From: Clostridia bacterium
GTDB taxonomy: Bacteria > Bacillota > Clostridia > Christensenellales > CAG-314
Length of the DNA stretch: 35,115 nt
Reading direction: 5' to 3'
Assembly: GCA_900769665.1 (NCBI GenBank)
Contig: CAAGHL010000030.1
Location: 1-35,115, forward strand
Shown: one piece after another, positions 23,912 to 31,897 of the stretch
Layout of the letters: each line of letters begins with the position of its first letter
How positions within the stretch are numbered: the stretch's first letter is position 1
Program-made: the position numbers and the translations under genes
Notes under the pieces: generated by a model
What the model was told of the DNA's origin: nothing
What the model saw: only the letters and a program-made list of their open reading frames with translations
Database searches by the model: none

Positions 23912-24631
23912 CTAGTTCAACCCTACGATCGGTGCGGGGTTGTCGGCGCACGCATCCAAGCGCAAACATCCGCCGTCGCTTTGCAAAATGTTGTCGTCGG
24001 CGGCGTTTTGCGAAGTTTCCTGCTCCACCACTGAGATTTTGCCAACGGACACTTCGTATGCGGTGCGCGTAACAAAAGTGCCGTCCTCGAGGCGTTTTTG
24101 GTAGTTGCGAGATTGCACTCTGCCCACGACGGACACTTGCGTGCCGACAGCCAAATGCTCGGCAAAACGTGCGTTACGTCCCCACACTATGCACGGGATG
24201 TAGTCGCTTTTGTTGTATTGGCGGTTGACGGCGACAAGTAGGTCGCAAATTTCCCTATTGAATGGCGTTGTGCGGTAGATTGGTTGCTTGCACACAAAAC
24301 CCGTCAGTTGCATTGTGTTGGGGTTCACGGACGGGTCGAAGTCGCCCACATCACGCACAAATACCGTCAGCATAAGCTTGCTGTGGTCGCCTACGATCTT
24401 GTTGTAACTGCGAAATTGTCCCTTCACCGTCACCGATTTGCCGTCCACAAAGTAGTCACACATCAAGTGTTCCGACACGGAAACGGGCAACAAATCGTCC
24501 ATGCCCGACAAGCGTTTAACGGCAAGGTTTACTTCGTAAAATTTTTCACCGAATACTTCGTGCGAGTAGCTAGGTTCTCCGCGGACGACGCCGCAAAGGG
24601 TTACACTGTTGTTTGTTGTGGTTGTTGTCAT
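23912..24631 (-). CDS. Single-stranded DNA-binding protein with two OB folds
   Basis: The 239-residue protein contains two consecutive SSB-like OB folds. The first starts NSVTLCGVVRGEPSYSHEVFGEKFYEVNLAVKRLSG and runs to about residue 98. The second starts NTMQLTGFVCKQPIYRTTPFNREICDLLVAVNRQYNKSDYIPCIVWGRNA, the more canonical one. The C terminus ends ...PAPIVGLN and lacks the acidic DDDIPF-type tail that recruits partner proteins. Such tandem-OB SSBs occur in Clostridia. AAGGAG lies 7 bases before the ATG. It is transcribed toward the capsid region but is convergent with the surface-protein gene and separated from it by a terminator, so a phage origin is not indicated. Confidence 0.85.
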   Translation of the reverse strand: MTTTTTNNSVTLCGVVRGEPSYSHEVFGEKFYEVNLAVKRLSGMDDLLPVSVSEHLMCDYFVDGKSVTVKGQFRSYNKIVGDHSKLMLTVFVRDVGDFDPSVNPNTMQLTGFVCKQPIYRTTPFNREICDLLVAVNRQYNKSDYIPCIVWGRNARFAEHLAVGTQVSVVGRVQSRNYQKRLEDGTFVTRTAYEVSVGKISVVEQETSQNAADDNILQSDGGCLRLDACADNPAPIVGLN

Positions 24632-24847
24632 TGTTGTACTCCTTGTGTGTATCTTGGTTTACATTAGTTTTTTGTTGACATTTACTGCCGCAGACATTGT
24701 TTGCGCACGGCGAGGTATTGTGTTTGTATTAGGTTGTCGTCAAACAGCGTTTTTATTTCGTCAAGCGATTGACAAGCATTGCGGTCAAATCTCTTACGCA
24801 AGCCACAAATTTGCAAGCGACTTATTGTGTGCGGTTGCTAGTTGCGG

Positions 24848-25588
24848 CTACTCCGCCGTGGGCTTGGCGATTTGCTTGCCGGTGGCGTCGATGTAGTAGT
24901 TGCTGTGGTAGACGAGTTCCCCGACGGGTACGACAGTCAAGCCTTTCAACTTCATTGCTTCCAATATCAGCGGCAAGGCTTCCACGATGTGGTCGCTGTT
25001 GTTGTGGCACAGTATTATGTCGCCGCGCTTGGCTTTTTGCACACGTTCGGCAATTTGCGTTGCAGACAAACCTTTCCAGTCGAGGCTGTCCACGCTCCAT
25101 TGCACGGAGATAAGTCCTTGCTCGTCGGCAACGGACAACAGCGTGTTGTTGTAGTCGCCAAACGGCGGACGAAACAGCGTGACGGGTTTGTCGATGATGT
25201 CGAAAATTTTACGGCTACTGACGGTCAGCTCGTCGGCAATTTGCTTGGCAGACAGCTTGCTCATGTGCGGATGAGTGTCGCTGTGCGTGCCGATTTCAAA
25301 GCCGCGCTCGGCAATTTCCTTGACGACTTCGGGGTACTTGTCCACCCAAAATCCCACTAGGAAAAAGGTTGCTTTTACGCCGTAGCTGTCGCACACGTCC
25401 ATAATTTTGCGTGTTTTGTCCGCGCCCCACGCCGCGTCGAAGCTGATTGCGCACTTGTCGGCAGATGTGTCCACGCAGTAGACGGGGACAAGACGATTTT
25501 TAGCAAAGGCTTGCGAGTACAAACCCGCTCCGCACACCAACACGGCGCAAACCACCACCGCCGCAACCGCAACAACAACTTTTTTCAT
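24848..25588 (-). CDS. PdaB-type polysaccharide deacetylase
   Basis: The 246-residue product has an N-terminal membrane or signal segment (KKVVVAVAAVVVCAVLVCGAGLY) and a NodB-homology domain. Motifs are ISFDAAWGADKT (a single aspartate in place of the usual Asp-Asp, as in PdaB proteins), HSDTHPHMS with the metal-binding histidines, RPPFGDYN, and a final ILCHNN. It acts outside the membrane on N-acetylated glycan, probably peptidoglycan. PdaB of Bacillus subtilis is needed for spore maintenance, but no sporulation gene is near. ATG 25588 is preferred over 25597 because AAGGA then lies 8 bases upstream. An extended -10 (TGGTAAAAT) ends only about 20 bases before it. Confidence 0.88.
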   Translation of the reverse strand: MKKVVVAVAAVVVCAVLVCGAGLYSQAFAKNRLVPVYCVDTSADKCAISFDAAWGADKTRKIMDVCDSYGVKATFFLVGFWVDKYPEVVKEIAERGFEIGTHSDTHPHMSKLSAKQIADELTVSSRKIFDIIDKPVTLFRPPFGDYNNTLLSVADEQGLISVQWSVDSLDWKGLSATQIAERVQKAKRGDIILCHNNSDHIVEALPLILEAMKLKGLTVVPVGELVYHSNYYIDATGKQIAKPTAE

Positions 25589-25789
25589 CGTCCCCATCCT
25601 TCAAGAGTATTTTACCACAAAACAAACGGTTGATTTTTTTGTATTATTGTCAAATAATGTCTGTTTTTGTACATTCTATTCCAAACAAGTCGAATATATG
25701 TCGTGCGTCAAAAAAAATGCGCTTGTAAAAGTGCAAAATTGAGTGTAAAAGCACGACAAAAATGTGCATTACTGTCGCATGTCGAAGTA

Positions 25790-25896
25790 TTGCCAAACGA
25801 AAAACGTGCTGATCACTCCCTCCGCGACGAGCAATAAAGCTGACTTAAACGAAATTTCCCAGCCGTGCCGTCGCTCCGAGGTTTTCGTTTTGGCAA
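25790..25896 (+). repeat. 107-base element with 16-bp terminal inverted repeats (copy A)
   Basis: TTGCCAAACGAAAAAC (25790-25805) and GTTTTCGTTTTGGCAA (25881-25896) are inverted repeats, differing only by one-base shifts. The core (25816-25885) starts CTCCCTCCGC, contains GAGCAATAAAG and TTTCCCAG, and ends GCTCCGAGGTTTT. The same blocks recur inverted at 26271-26342. Confidence 0.6.
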
Positions 25897-26067
25897 CACT
25901 TCGCCATGTGCCACATCTTATTTTCGCGTCGTGCAAATTTATTTACATCTAGAATTTCAAAGATTTCTTAAAAGGCATTTTTCGCCACGCTCTATTAAAC
26001 GCCCACCGAGCCGTTTGCAATATAATACTTGTTTGCAGTAACCGCTTCCCCGAAAATCGCCTCGCTA

Positions 26068-26170
26068 TTACCACGCTGCGAACGCCTGATGCTCGCTCCG
26101 CGCAGAGCAATATCGTAAATAGTCCGCTTTCAATCTTATGCTCCTACGCTCCGATGTCGCTGCGTGGTAA
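26068..26170. repeat. Inverted repeat, 12 of 13 bases
   Basis: TTACCACGCTGCG (26068-26080) and CGCTGCGTGGTAA (26158-26170) can form a stem enclosing 77 bases. Confidence 0.55.
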
Positions 26171-26249
26171 CAACTCGTCTCCACCCCTTCGGGAAAGGCA
26201 ATGATTTTTTACCCACCCCTCAAGGTCAAAAACGTCGTAGTACAATATG

Positions 26250-26450
26250 CAGATGGGTGTATACCAACCTAAAACCTCGGAGTGAGGGCGCGACTGGGAA
26301 ACAAGAGCCGAAGCCGACTTTATTGCTCCGAGCGGAGGGAGCCATCAAGGCGTTTTTTGTAGGACACTACCTCGGTGACCATTACAGAAGTTCATCGTTC
26401 ATGTGCGGCAACTGCGAGGCGGTATTTTTTCGGTGGTATATACCCATCTG
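26250..26450 (-). repeat. 201-base element with ~19-bp terminal inverted repeats (contains copy B)
   Basis: CAGATGGGTGTATACCAACC (26250-26269) and GGTGGTATATACCCATCTG (26432-26450) are near-perfect inverted repeats. Inside, 26271-26342 is an inverted, diverged copy of the core at 25816-25885. No clear target-site duplication is seen. It fits a small non-autonomous mobile element or a REP-like repeat; no transposase gene is in the window. Confidence 0.6.
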
Positions 26451-26492
26451 TAAACGATATATTCAACAGTTCCCATAATACCTAATTTGAGC

Positions 26493-26525
26493 ATAAAAAA
26501 AGACTCATCTGCTCGATGAGTCTTT
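26493..26525 (-). terminator. Intrinsic terminator of the zinc-ribbon gene
   Basis: On the minus strand AAAGACTCATC (26515-26525) pairs perfectly with GATGAGTCTTT (26499-26509) around a 5-base loop, and a T-run follows (As at 26495-26500 on the plus strand). Confidence 0.9.
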
Positions 26526-26560
26526 GCTTAGTCAGCTTTCTAGTTTATTCTATCCGCTTG

Positions 26561-27085
26561 TCAAATCTTCTTGCCGCAATGGTTGCAAAAATCGCTGTCG
26601 CCGTCCACCGTTTGTCCGCAACTCGGGCAAACCTTGGCAATTGCCTTGCCGCACTTTTTGCAATACTTGGCATTGCCGTCGTTGCTTGTACCGCAATAAG
26701 GACACACGTTGTTGTCGTCACGCACGGCATTGGCAATGTCACGCACGGTGGGCGTAATTTCCCTTCCTATTTCCTTGACAACGGGCATATCTTCGTTTTT
26801 GACATAGCGTGCAATGTTTCCGCGCAGTGCAAATGCCAAACACGCCGCGCCTACACCTACCAGCGGCAGACCGATAAAACACAGGAAAAACAGTTTCGGC
26901 ATGTACTCGCCTTCACTGTTGAACGCTTTGAAAAAGTCCACCATGCCGGCAACGGCACAAGCCAAACCCACCACAATGGCAACAATGCCGCATATCTTGA
27001 GCGTAAGTTTGGTGCGTTGGTGCTTTTGCTTGTCTTGTTCTATTTGATTGTCGAGTTGCGAGTTGTCGTTGTAGTATTGTGACAT
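26561..27085 (-). CDS. Membrane protein with C-terminal double zinc ribbon
   Basis: The 174-residue protein has a polar Gln/Lys-rich N terminus, two membrane helices (about residues 28-52 and 63-88) and a cytoplasmic C terminus with two zinc ribbons: CPYCGTSNDGNAKYCKKCGKAI and CPSCGQTVDGDSDFCNHCGKKI (each C-x2-C...C-x2-C). Such double zinc-ribbon membrane proteins are frequent in Clostridia, and their role is unknown. AAAGGAG precedes the ATG and a terminator follows, so it is a single-gene unit. It is divergent from the lipoprotein gene. Confidence 0.8.
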   Translation of the reverse strand: MSQYYNDNSQLDNQIEQDKQKHQRTKLTLKICGIVAIVVGLACAVAGMVDFFKAFNSEGEYMPKLFFLCFIGLPLVGVGAACLAFALRGNIARYVKNEDMPVVKEIGREITPTVRDIANAVRDDNNVCPYCGTSNDGNAKYCKKCGKAIAKVCPSCGQTVDGDSDFCNHCGKKI

Positions 27086-27337
27086 TGTAACTCCTTTACT
27101 AAATCGCTAATATTTGCCGTCATTGTCGCAAACCGTACACACTGTTCGGCTTGCTACGGCAACTTTATTATACATTAAATAAATAAACTAATCAATCGTT
27201 TTATTGCAATTTTACGATTGCAAATCCGCTGTTTGCACTTCTTCACATGTCAAAAATTACATTATCGACGCAACAATATACCCAAAGGCAAAACTTCCGA
27301 CAATAAAAAATGCGACAAACACTAAACAACACGACTA

Positions 27338-27366
27338 TTGACTTTTTCCACGTTATACATTATAAT
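27338..27366 (+). promoter_or_regulatory. Promoter of the lipoprotein gene
   Basis: TTGACT (27338-27343), 17 bases, TATAAT (27361-27366). A 16-base tandem duplication begins inside the -10 (see the repeat entry). The rest of 27086-27448 holds nothing else I can identify. Confidence 0.85.
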
Positions 27367-27393
27367 AGACTTACATCATAATAGACTTACATC
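27362..27393 (+). repeat. 16-base tandem duplication over the -10 region
   Basis: ATAATAGACTTACATC occurs twice in direct succession (27362-27377 and 27378-27393). The second copy recreates a -10-like CATAAT 16 bases downstream. Confidence 0.9.
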
Positions 27394-27448
27394 TTGTACT
27401 TGCGACAACTCGTCGCCAAGCAAGAAATATCTGTTTATGGAGAAGAAT

Positions 27449-27865
27449 ATGAAAAAATTTCTAAAAATCACTGCAGTTGTGCTTGTTGCACTGACAATGA
27501 CGGCAATGCTTGCCGCATGCGGACAAGACTACTCCGAAGTGGCAGGCACTTACGAAATTTCCACACTGACAGGCGAAGTCAACGGCGTGCACGTAACGCA
27601 AGACAACTACGAATACTTCCGCATTATCCTTACCAAGGACGGCAATGCAACGGTCGAGTCCAAAGCTTCGGGTGGCGGCGCGGAATACAAGGCAACAGGA
27701 ACATTCACCTATGCCGACGGCAAAATTGCGCTGACAACACGTAACGGCTCGGCTTCCGTTACCGAAACCTACGATTACGAAGACGGCAAAATCCGCTACA
27801 AAGTATCACAAAACGGTATTAGTCTCGATATGCTGTTTGTTAAAAAGGTGGAAAACGCCGACTAA
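27449..27865 (+). CDS. Small lipoprotein, function unknown
   Basis: The 138-residue protein has a lipoprotein signal peptide, MKKFLKITAVVLVALTMTAMLAAC, with the lipobox L-A-A-C at residues 21-24. The mature part is a small beta-rich domain: VAGTYEISTLTGEVNGV, FRIILTKDGNATVESKASG, YKATGTFTYADGKIALTT and YEDGKIRYKVSQNGISLDMLFVK. It resembles the strand pattern of Clostridial lipocalin-like or DUF-type lipoproteins, with no specific family. ATG 27449 is chosen over 27437 because GGAGAAG then lies at the right distance. It has its own promoter and terminator. Confidence 0.82.
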   Translation: MKKFLKITAVVLVALTMTAMLAACGQDYSEVAGTYEISTLTGEVNGVHVTQDNYEYFRIILTKDGNATVESKASGGGAEYKATGTFTYADGKIALTTRNGSASVTETYDYEDGKIRYKVSQNGISLDMLFVKKVENAD

Positions 27866-27911
27866 TAAAGCCTCGGCTACACACCGACGCTACACTTAAC
27901 TTACAAATAGA

Positions 27912-27958
27912 AAAGCACACTACGCTTTGTTCTTCACAAAGTTTAGTGTGCTTTTTTT
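27912..27958 (+). terminator. Intrinsic terminator after the lipoprotein gene
   Basis: AAAGCACACTA (27912-27922) pairs with TAGTGTGCTTT (27944-27954), with a further ACTTTGTG-like hairpin in the loop, followed by a T-run to 27958. Confidence 0.88.
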
Positions 27959-28031
27959 CGCATTAAAATTCCTTATACGTATGTGTTTTTTGATTACAAA
28001 TCGATGTTTTTACACTAACGCAAATCTACCG

Positions 28032-28898
28032 CTATTGGGCGGCGCTTGTCGTAGGAGCAACAACCTTGTCGGCTTGCGGATGTACGTGCTTTATGCAGTG
28101 TCTGGGGCAACCTTCCAAGCATTTATTGCAGCGAATGCATTTGGAGTAGTCGATTACGGGTACATTGTTTAGCAAATGTATCGCGCCCGACGGGCAAAGT
28201 CGCTCGCACTTTCCGCATGAAATACAACCCGCTTGGCATGCCGACATTACGTCTTTGCCGCGACATTGGGAGCTACACGCCACATATACCGTTGCAGAAA
28301 CAGGCACACGTTTAATGAGCTTTTTAGGGCAAGTGTTGATACACATACCGCAACTACGACACAAGTCAGGATCGATGTGCGCATAGCCGTCGTAACACTC
28401 CACGGCAAGATAGGGACAAACGTCAACGCAACTGCCGCTACCCATACAACCCACATCGCAAGCCTTTCTTCCACCGGCAAGCATGCTTTGATTGACGCAA
28501 TTGCCGTAACCTTGGTACTCGTACTTGTCTTTGCATTTATTGCCGCCGCAACAAGCGACAACGGCTATTGTCGGCTCGGTGTTACCGTCGGTTTTCAAGC
28601 CGAGAATATTGCCTATTTCCGCCTTATGTACCGCCGTGGTTTGACCGCAAGCGTCAAGTTTTGCCGTGCCTTCTACCAATGCTTTGGCATATCCTGCGCA
28701 TCCTGCGTAACCGCAAGCGCCGCAATTTGCGCCTGCAAGCAGTTGAGTTACCTCGTTGATACGAGGATCTTCTGTGACGGTACACAACTTAGAAATAAGC
28801 AAAATGCACACGCCCAGCACTAGGGAAATACCGACCATAATGCCCACTGCGATTGCCATACTTACCCAATCGACGGTGGCAAAAAGTAATGTTGTCAT
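28032..28898 (-). CDS. rnfB: Rnf complex subunit B (iron-sulfur)
   Basis: The 288-residue protein takes electrons from reduced ferredoxin into the Rnf complex. It has one N-terminal membrane helix (about residues 11-36) and a four-cysteine cluster domain (C59, C62, C67 and C84; NCGACGYAGC). After it come further ferredoxin-type motifs: CMGSGSCVDVCP, CRSCGMCINTCP, CISCGKCERLCP and CIRCNKCLEGCP. It is the last gene of the operon, in the usual order C-D-G-E-A-B. GGAGG lies upstream of the ATG. The C-terminal tail (QADKVVAPTTSAAQ) is short. Confidence 0.96.
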   Translation of the reverse strand: MTTLLFATVDWVSMAIAVGIMVGISLVLGVCILLISKLCTVTEDPRINEVTQLLAGANCGACGYAGCAGYAKALVEGTAKLDACGQTTAVHKAEIGNILGLKTDGNTEPTIAVVACCGGNKCKDKYEYQGYGNCVNQSMLAGGRKACDVGCMGSGSCVDVCPYLAVECYDGYAHIDPDLCRSCGMCINTCPKKLIKRVPVSATVYVACSSQCRGKDVMSACQAGCISCGKCERLCPSGAIHLLNNVPVIDYSKCIRCNKCLEGCPRHCIKHVHPQADKVVAPTTSAAQ

Positions 28899-28941
28899 GA
28901 AAGAGAAAACCTCCGAATTTTACTGATGTAACTACGCGTTT

Positions 28942-29583
28942 CTAAATCAGCGTAAACACGTAAAACGCCATAGCCATAAAGCAAGCCACTATCATGGTAA
29001 TAGGAAACCCTTTTAGGCTTTGAGGAATGTTGAGTTTGTCTACTTTTTGGCGAAGTCCCGCAAGCAACACTATTGCCAACGTAAATCCCAATCCGTAAAA
29101 CAATCCCGAAAGTACCGCGCCGCCGAGATTCAAACTCATTGCGACACCCGTAGGCGTGGAAGTATACCCGATTACGCTTTCGGCAATACCGAGGATAGCG
29201 CAGTTTGTGGTAACCAAAGGCAAATAGATACCCAATGCGGAGTACAAACCGGGGCTAAACTTTTTAAGTATCATTTCCAACATTTGCACAAGCGCAGCGA
29301 TAACAAGGATAAACAGGATAATTTCCAAGTACTCCAATCCTAACGGCACAAGCACGTACACATACAGCGGATAGGTAGTGACAGTCGTCAACACCATTAC
29401 CGCGGTTACGGCAAGTCCCATACCCAGCGCGGAATCGATCTTTTTGGAAACGCCGAGGAAGGGGCAAATGCCCAAAAACTGTACCAAGATAAAGTTGTTG
29501 GCAAACAAGCCGGCGACGAGTATCGCCAAAAAATCAACGCCCGTAGGGAAGGTAACTTTGACAGCAGAGAGTAATGCTAACAT
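28942..29583 (-). CDS. rnfA: Rnf complex subunit A (membrane)
   Basis: The 213-residue protein is one of the two homologous six-helix subunits RnfA and RnfE, which span the membrane in opposite orientations and form the core next to the ion pathway. Family motifs are present: NNFILVQFLGICPFLGVSKK near residues 29-48 and LPLVTTNCAILG near 120-131. The first contains a conserved cysteine thought to bind an iron-sulfur cluster with RnfE. The start overlaps the end of rnfE by 7 bases, so translation is likely coupled. Confidence 0.96.
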   Translation of the reverse strand: MLALLSAVKVTFPTGVDFLAILVAGLFANNFILVQFLGICPFLGVSKKIDSALGMGLAVTAVMVLTTVTTYPLYVYVLVPLGLEYLEIILFILVIAALVQMLEMILKKFSPGLYSALGIYLPLVTTNCAILGIAESVIGYTSTPTGVAMSLNLGGAVLSGLFYGLGFTLAIVLLAGLRQKVDKLNIPQSLKGFPITMIVACFMAMAFYVFTLI

Positions 29584-30308
29584 GTTGCACTCTCCTTTGC
29601 CGCGGCAATGGCGGCTTTTTTCGCATTGATGTGTTTGATTTTACGTTCCACGGCGTTGCTGATTGCCGTAAAGATTGCAATAAACAATCCGAAGGTGAGG
29701 AATGCGCCCGCCGAAGAACCGAAGAAAGCAATGCCGAACTTTTCGCCGTATACGATACGTCCGGTCAATTCGTCGCGTACGATATTGCCTGCGGCGTCCA
29801 CAAGAGGTTGAGCCGTCCAAACATCGGCGCCGAAGACACTGCCGAACGCCAACAGCTCGCGGAAACATCCCATAAGAGTCAGCGCAAGGGTGAAGCCAAC
29901 ACCCATAAACAGACCGTCAAAAGCCGAATCCAAAACGGGATTGTGCGAAGCAAAACTTTCGGCACGACCGAGGATGATGCAGTTGACGACGATTAGCGGC
30001 AAGTACACACCCAAACTTTCGTACAAATCCGGCATGTACGCTTCCATCACCATACGCACGACGGTAACGAACGTTGCGATGATTACTATAAAGCACGGAA
30101 TACGCACTTTGTCCGGTATTACGTTACGCAAAGCGGAAATGATGATATTACTGCAAATAAGCACGAATGTTACCGCCAAACCCATACCCAAGCAACTTGC
30201 CGCCGCTGTTGTCAGTGCCAACGTCGGGCAGGTACCGAGTACCAATTTGAAGGTCGGATTTTGCCGCAACACTCCGTCGAGAGCCAAATCTTTGACTTTA
30301 TTTTTCAT
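29577..30308 (-). CDS. rnfE: Rnf complex subunit E (membrane)
   Basis: The 243-residue protein is the RnfA homologue RnfE, with six predicted membrane helices. Family motifs are NPTFKLVLGTCPTLALTTAAASCLGMG near the N terminus and LPLIVVNCIILGRAESFA in the middle. ATG 30308 is chosen because AAGGAGG lies 8 bases upstream; the extension to 30332 overlaps rnfG. It carries an extracytoplasmic-type insertion (VFGADVWTAQPLVDAAGNIVR...) before the last helix, a common Clostridial feature, and a charged C-terminal tail. Confidence 0.96.
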   Translation of the reverse strand: MKNKVKDLALDGVLRQNPTFKLVLGTCPTLALTTAAASCLGMGLAVTFVLICSNIIISALRNVIPDKVRIPCFIVIIATFVTVVRMVMEAYMPDLYESLGVYLPLIVVNCIILGRAESFASHNPVLDSAFDGLFMGVGFTLALTLMGCFRELLAFGSVFGADVWTAQPLVDAAGNIVRDELTGRIVYGEKFGIAFFGSSAGAFLTFGLFIAIFTAISNAVERKIKHINAKKAAIAAAKESATC

Positions 30309-30324
30309 AGCTTTGCCTCCTTTT

Positions 30325-30897
30325 TTACGCAAACAAATGATGTTTTGCGTAGTACACTGCGGTGTTTATTGCATTGTTTACCGCCGTACTGGTGTATGTC
30401 GCGCCCGTTGCCTTGTTGTTGCCTAGGGGGTACTCGTCGGGCAAGGTGTAGTCCGCTTCGTTTTCGGGGATGTACCACGTTTTTTGATAACGGTCAGTGA
30501 TTTTCGATACAAAAGACTGGTTTACGCTGTCCTTGATTGACCAACCCTTGATCAGTTTGCTTGCGCTAAACGCAACATACAACGTCACGCTTCCGTTTTT
30601 GTAACCGCCGTTGCCGACTACTTCCACGACATATCCGCCGTCGGTAGCTTTGACAACGCTTTTTATTTCACCGAAAGCGGGAATGTCGGGATCGGCAACC
30701 ACTTCGATGTCTTCCGCCTTTTCAAAACCTTGGTAAATTTTCGCCATGCTACGGTTGAACTTCGTTTCGTCACTTACGGCAAACAAGTCCTTTGCCACGG
30801 CAAGTAACAGCGTACATACAAGACAGATAAGTACCAACACCAATACCACTTTGGCGGATTTCGCCATCATGCTCGGCGTTTGTTTGTTGTCAGCCAT
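30325..30897 (-). CDS. rnfG: Rnf complex subunit G (FMN-binding)
   Basis: The 190-residue protein has one N-terminal membrane helix (about residues 17-40) and an FMN-binding domain facing outside. The covalent flavin attachment motif is ATGATYTS at residues 163-170, with T167 as the expected FMN-phosphothreonine. The ApbE/flavin transferase needed for attachment is not in the window. The gene overlaps rnfD by 8 bases. The C terminus ends shortly after the motif (AVYYAKHHLFA), as in other Clostridial RnfG. Confidence 0.95.
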   Translation of the reverse strand: MADNKQTPSMMAKSAKVVLVLVLICLVCTLLLAVAKDLFAVSDETKFNRSMAKIYQGFEKAEDIEVVADPDIPAFGEIKSVVKATDGGYVVEVVGNGGYKNGSVTLYVAFSASKLIKGWSIKDSVNQSFVSKITDRYQKTWYIPENEADYTLPDEYPLGNNKATGATYTSTAVNNAINTAVYYAKHHLFA

Positions 30898-31894
30898 TTT
30901 TTGCCACCTCCTTGGCTACCTTGTGGTATCCGAAAGGACGACGCACACAGTAGTTGTCGATAAGAGGAACGACAAGGTTCATCAGCAAGATTGCAAATGA
31001 CACCGCTTCCCCCTTGACGGCTTGACGCAATACCGCAGTAAGCACGCCCAGCGCGACAAAGTAAATGTAATTGCCCGTTTTTGTAGCGGGTGATGTCACG
31101 TAGTCGGTAGCCATAAACACCGCTCCGAGGATAAGACCGCCGGACAAAAGCGCGTTGACTGCGCCCATGAAGTCAAATCCGTTAAGGAAAAATGTCATTA
31201 CTCCCGTCACCGCAATGTACACAAGCGGCCAACGGAAGTTGATTACGCCCACGCACACAAGGTACACGCCGCCAAGCAACAGCGCAAGTTTGCAAACTTC
31301 GCCGATACTGCCGTACACGCCGTTGCCAAGCAACAAATCCAATGTAGTCAACTTCATCGTAACGTCGCTGTTGTACAACGCTTGCATTGGCGTTGCGCCT
31401 ACAATTTGCGTACCGTTAGTTGTGTAGCACTTTTCCAAAAACGTAGGATCTGTACTTGTAACGGAACCGCCGAAAGCCGCGCCAAAACTGATAAAGCCGA
31501 AGATACGTCCGACAATAGCAGGGTTTACGACATTTTTACCCGTGCCGCCAAACAACATTTTGGCAACCACAATGGCAAAGATACTGCTGAGCATCAGTGC
31601 GTACCACTTGCTGTTTGCGTAGGCGTTCATCCCCACAAGCAAGCCTGTAACTACGGACGTAAAGTCAAATTGTTTCCACACGTCGACAAGCTTTGTCTTG
31701 CAACACAAGCGGTAGACGACTTCCGCCGCCACTGCCGAAACGGTTGCCACGACAAGGTTCAACAACGCTCCCCAACCGAAGAAAATGCAACCCGCTACGC
31801 ATGAAGGCAACAGCGCAATACACACGTGCAACATAATTTTGCGCGTCGTAAGACTGCAACGTATTTGCGGCGAGCCGGAATAGACATATTTCAT
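30890..31894 (-). CDS. rnfD: Rnf complex subunit D (membrane, FMN)
   Basis: The 334-residue protein has about nine or ten membrane helices. It carries the conserved FGGTGKNVVNPAIVGR segment at residues 115-130 and the flavin-attachment region VGATPM, with T168 as the likely FMN-bound residue. It is part of the membrane electron path and of the ion pump. It begins 4 bases after the rnfC stop codon. Confidence 0.95.
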   Translation of the reverse strand: MKYVYSGSPQIRCSLTTRKIMLHVCIALLPSCVAGCIFFGWGALLNLVVATVSAVAAEVVYRLCCKTKLVDVWKQFDFTSVVTGLLVGMNAYANSKWYALMLSSIFAIVVAKMLFGGTGKNVVNPAIVGRIFGFISFGAAFGGSVTSTDPTFLEKCYTTNGTQIVGATPMQALYNSDVTMKLTTLDLLLGNGVYGSIGEVCKLALLLGGVYLVCVGVINFRWPLVYIAVTGVMTFFLNGFDFMGAVNALLSGGLILGAVFMATDYVTSPATKTGNYIYFVALGVLTAVLRQAVKGEAVSFAILLMNLVVPLIDNYCVRRPFGYHKVAKEVAKNG

Positions 31895-31897
31895 AGG

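Larger units (their letters stand above)
25589..26492. other. Gene-free stretch with nested inverted repeats
   Basis: No supported gene lies here; two short open frames lack ribosome sites and overlap the repeats. The stretch holds two imperfect inverted copies of a ~70-base sequence and three pairs of inverted repeats (listed separately). Base composition changes from AT-rich (25600-25760) to more GC-rich (26040-26430). It could be a cluster of small non-autonomous elements or a structured RNA. Confidence 0.55.

Noticed and set aside
25764..25952. 62-codon open frame on the plus strand
   Set aside because: Runs through the inverted-repeat element (copy A) and has no ribosome site.
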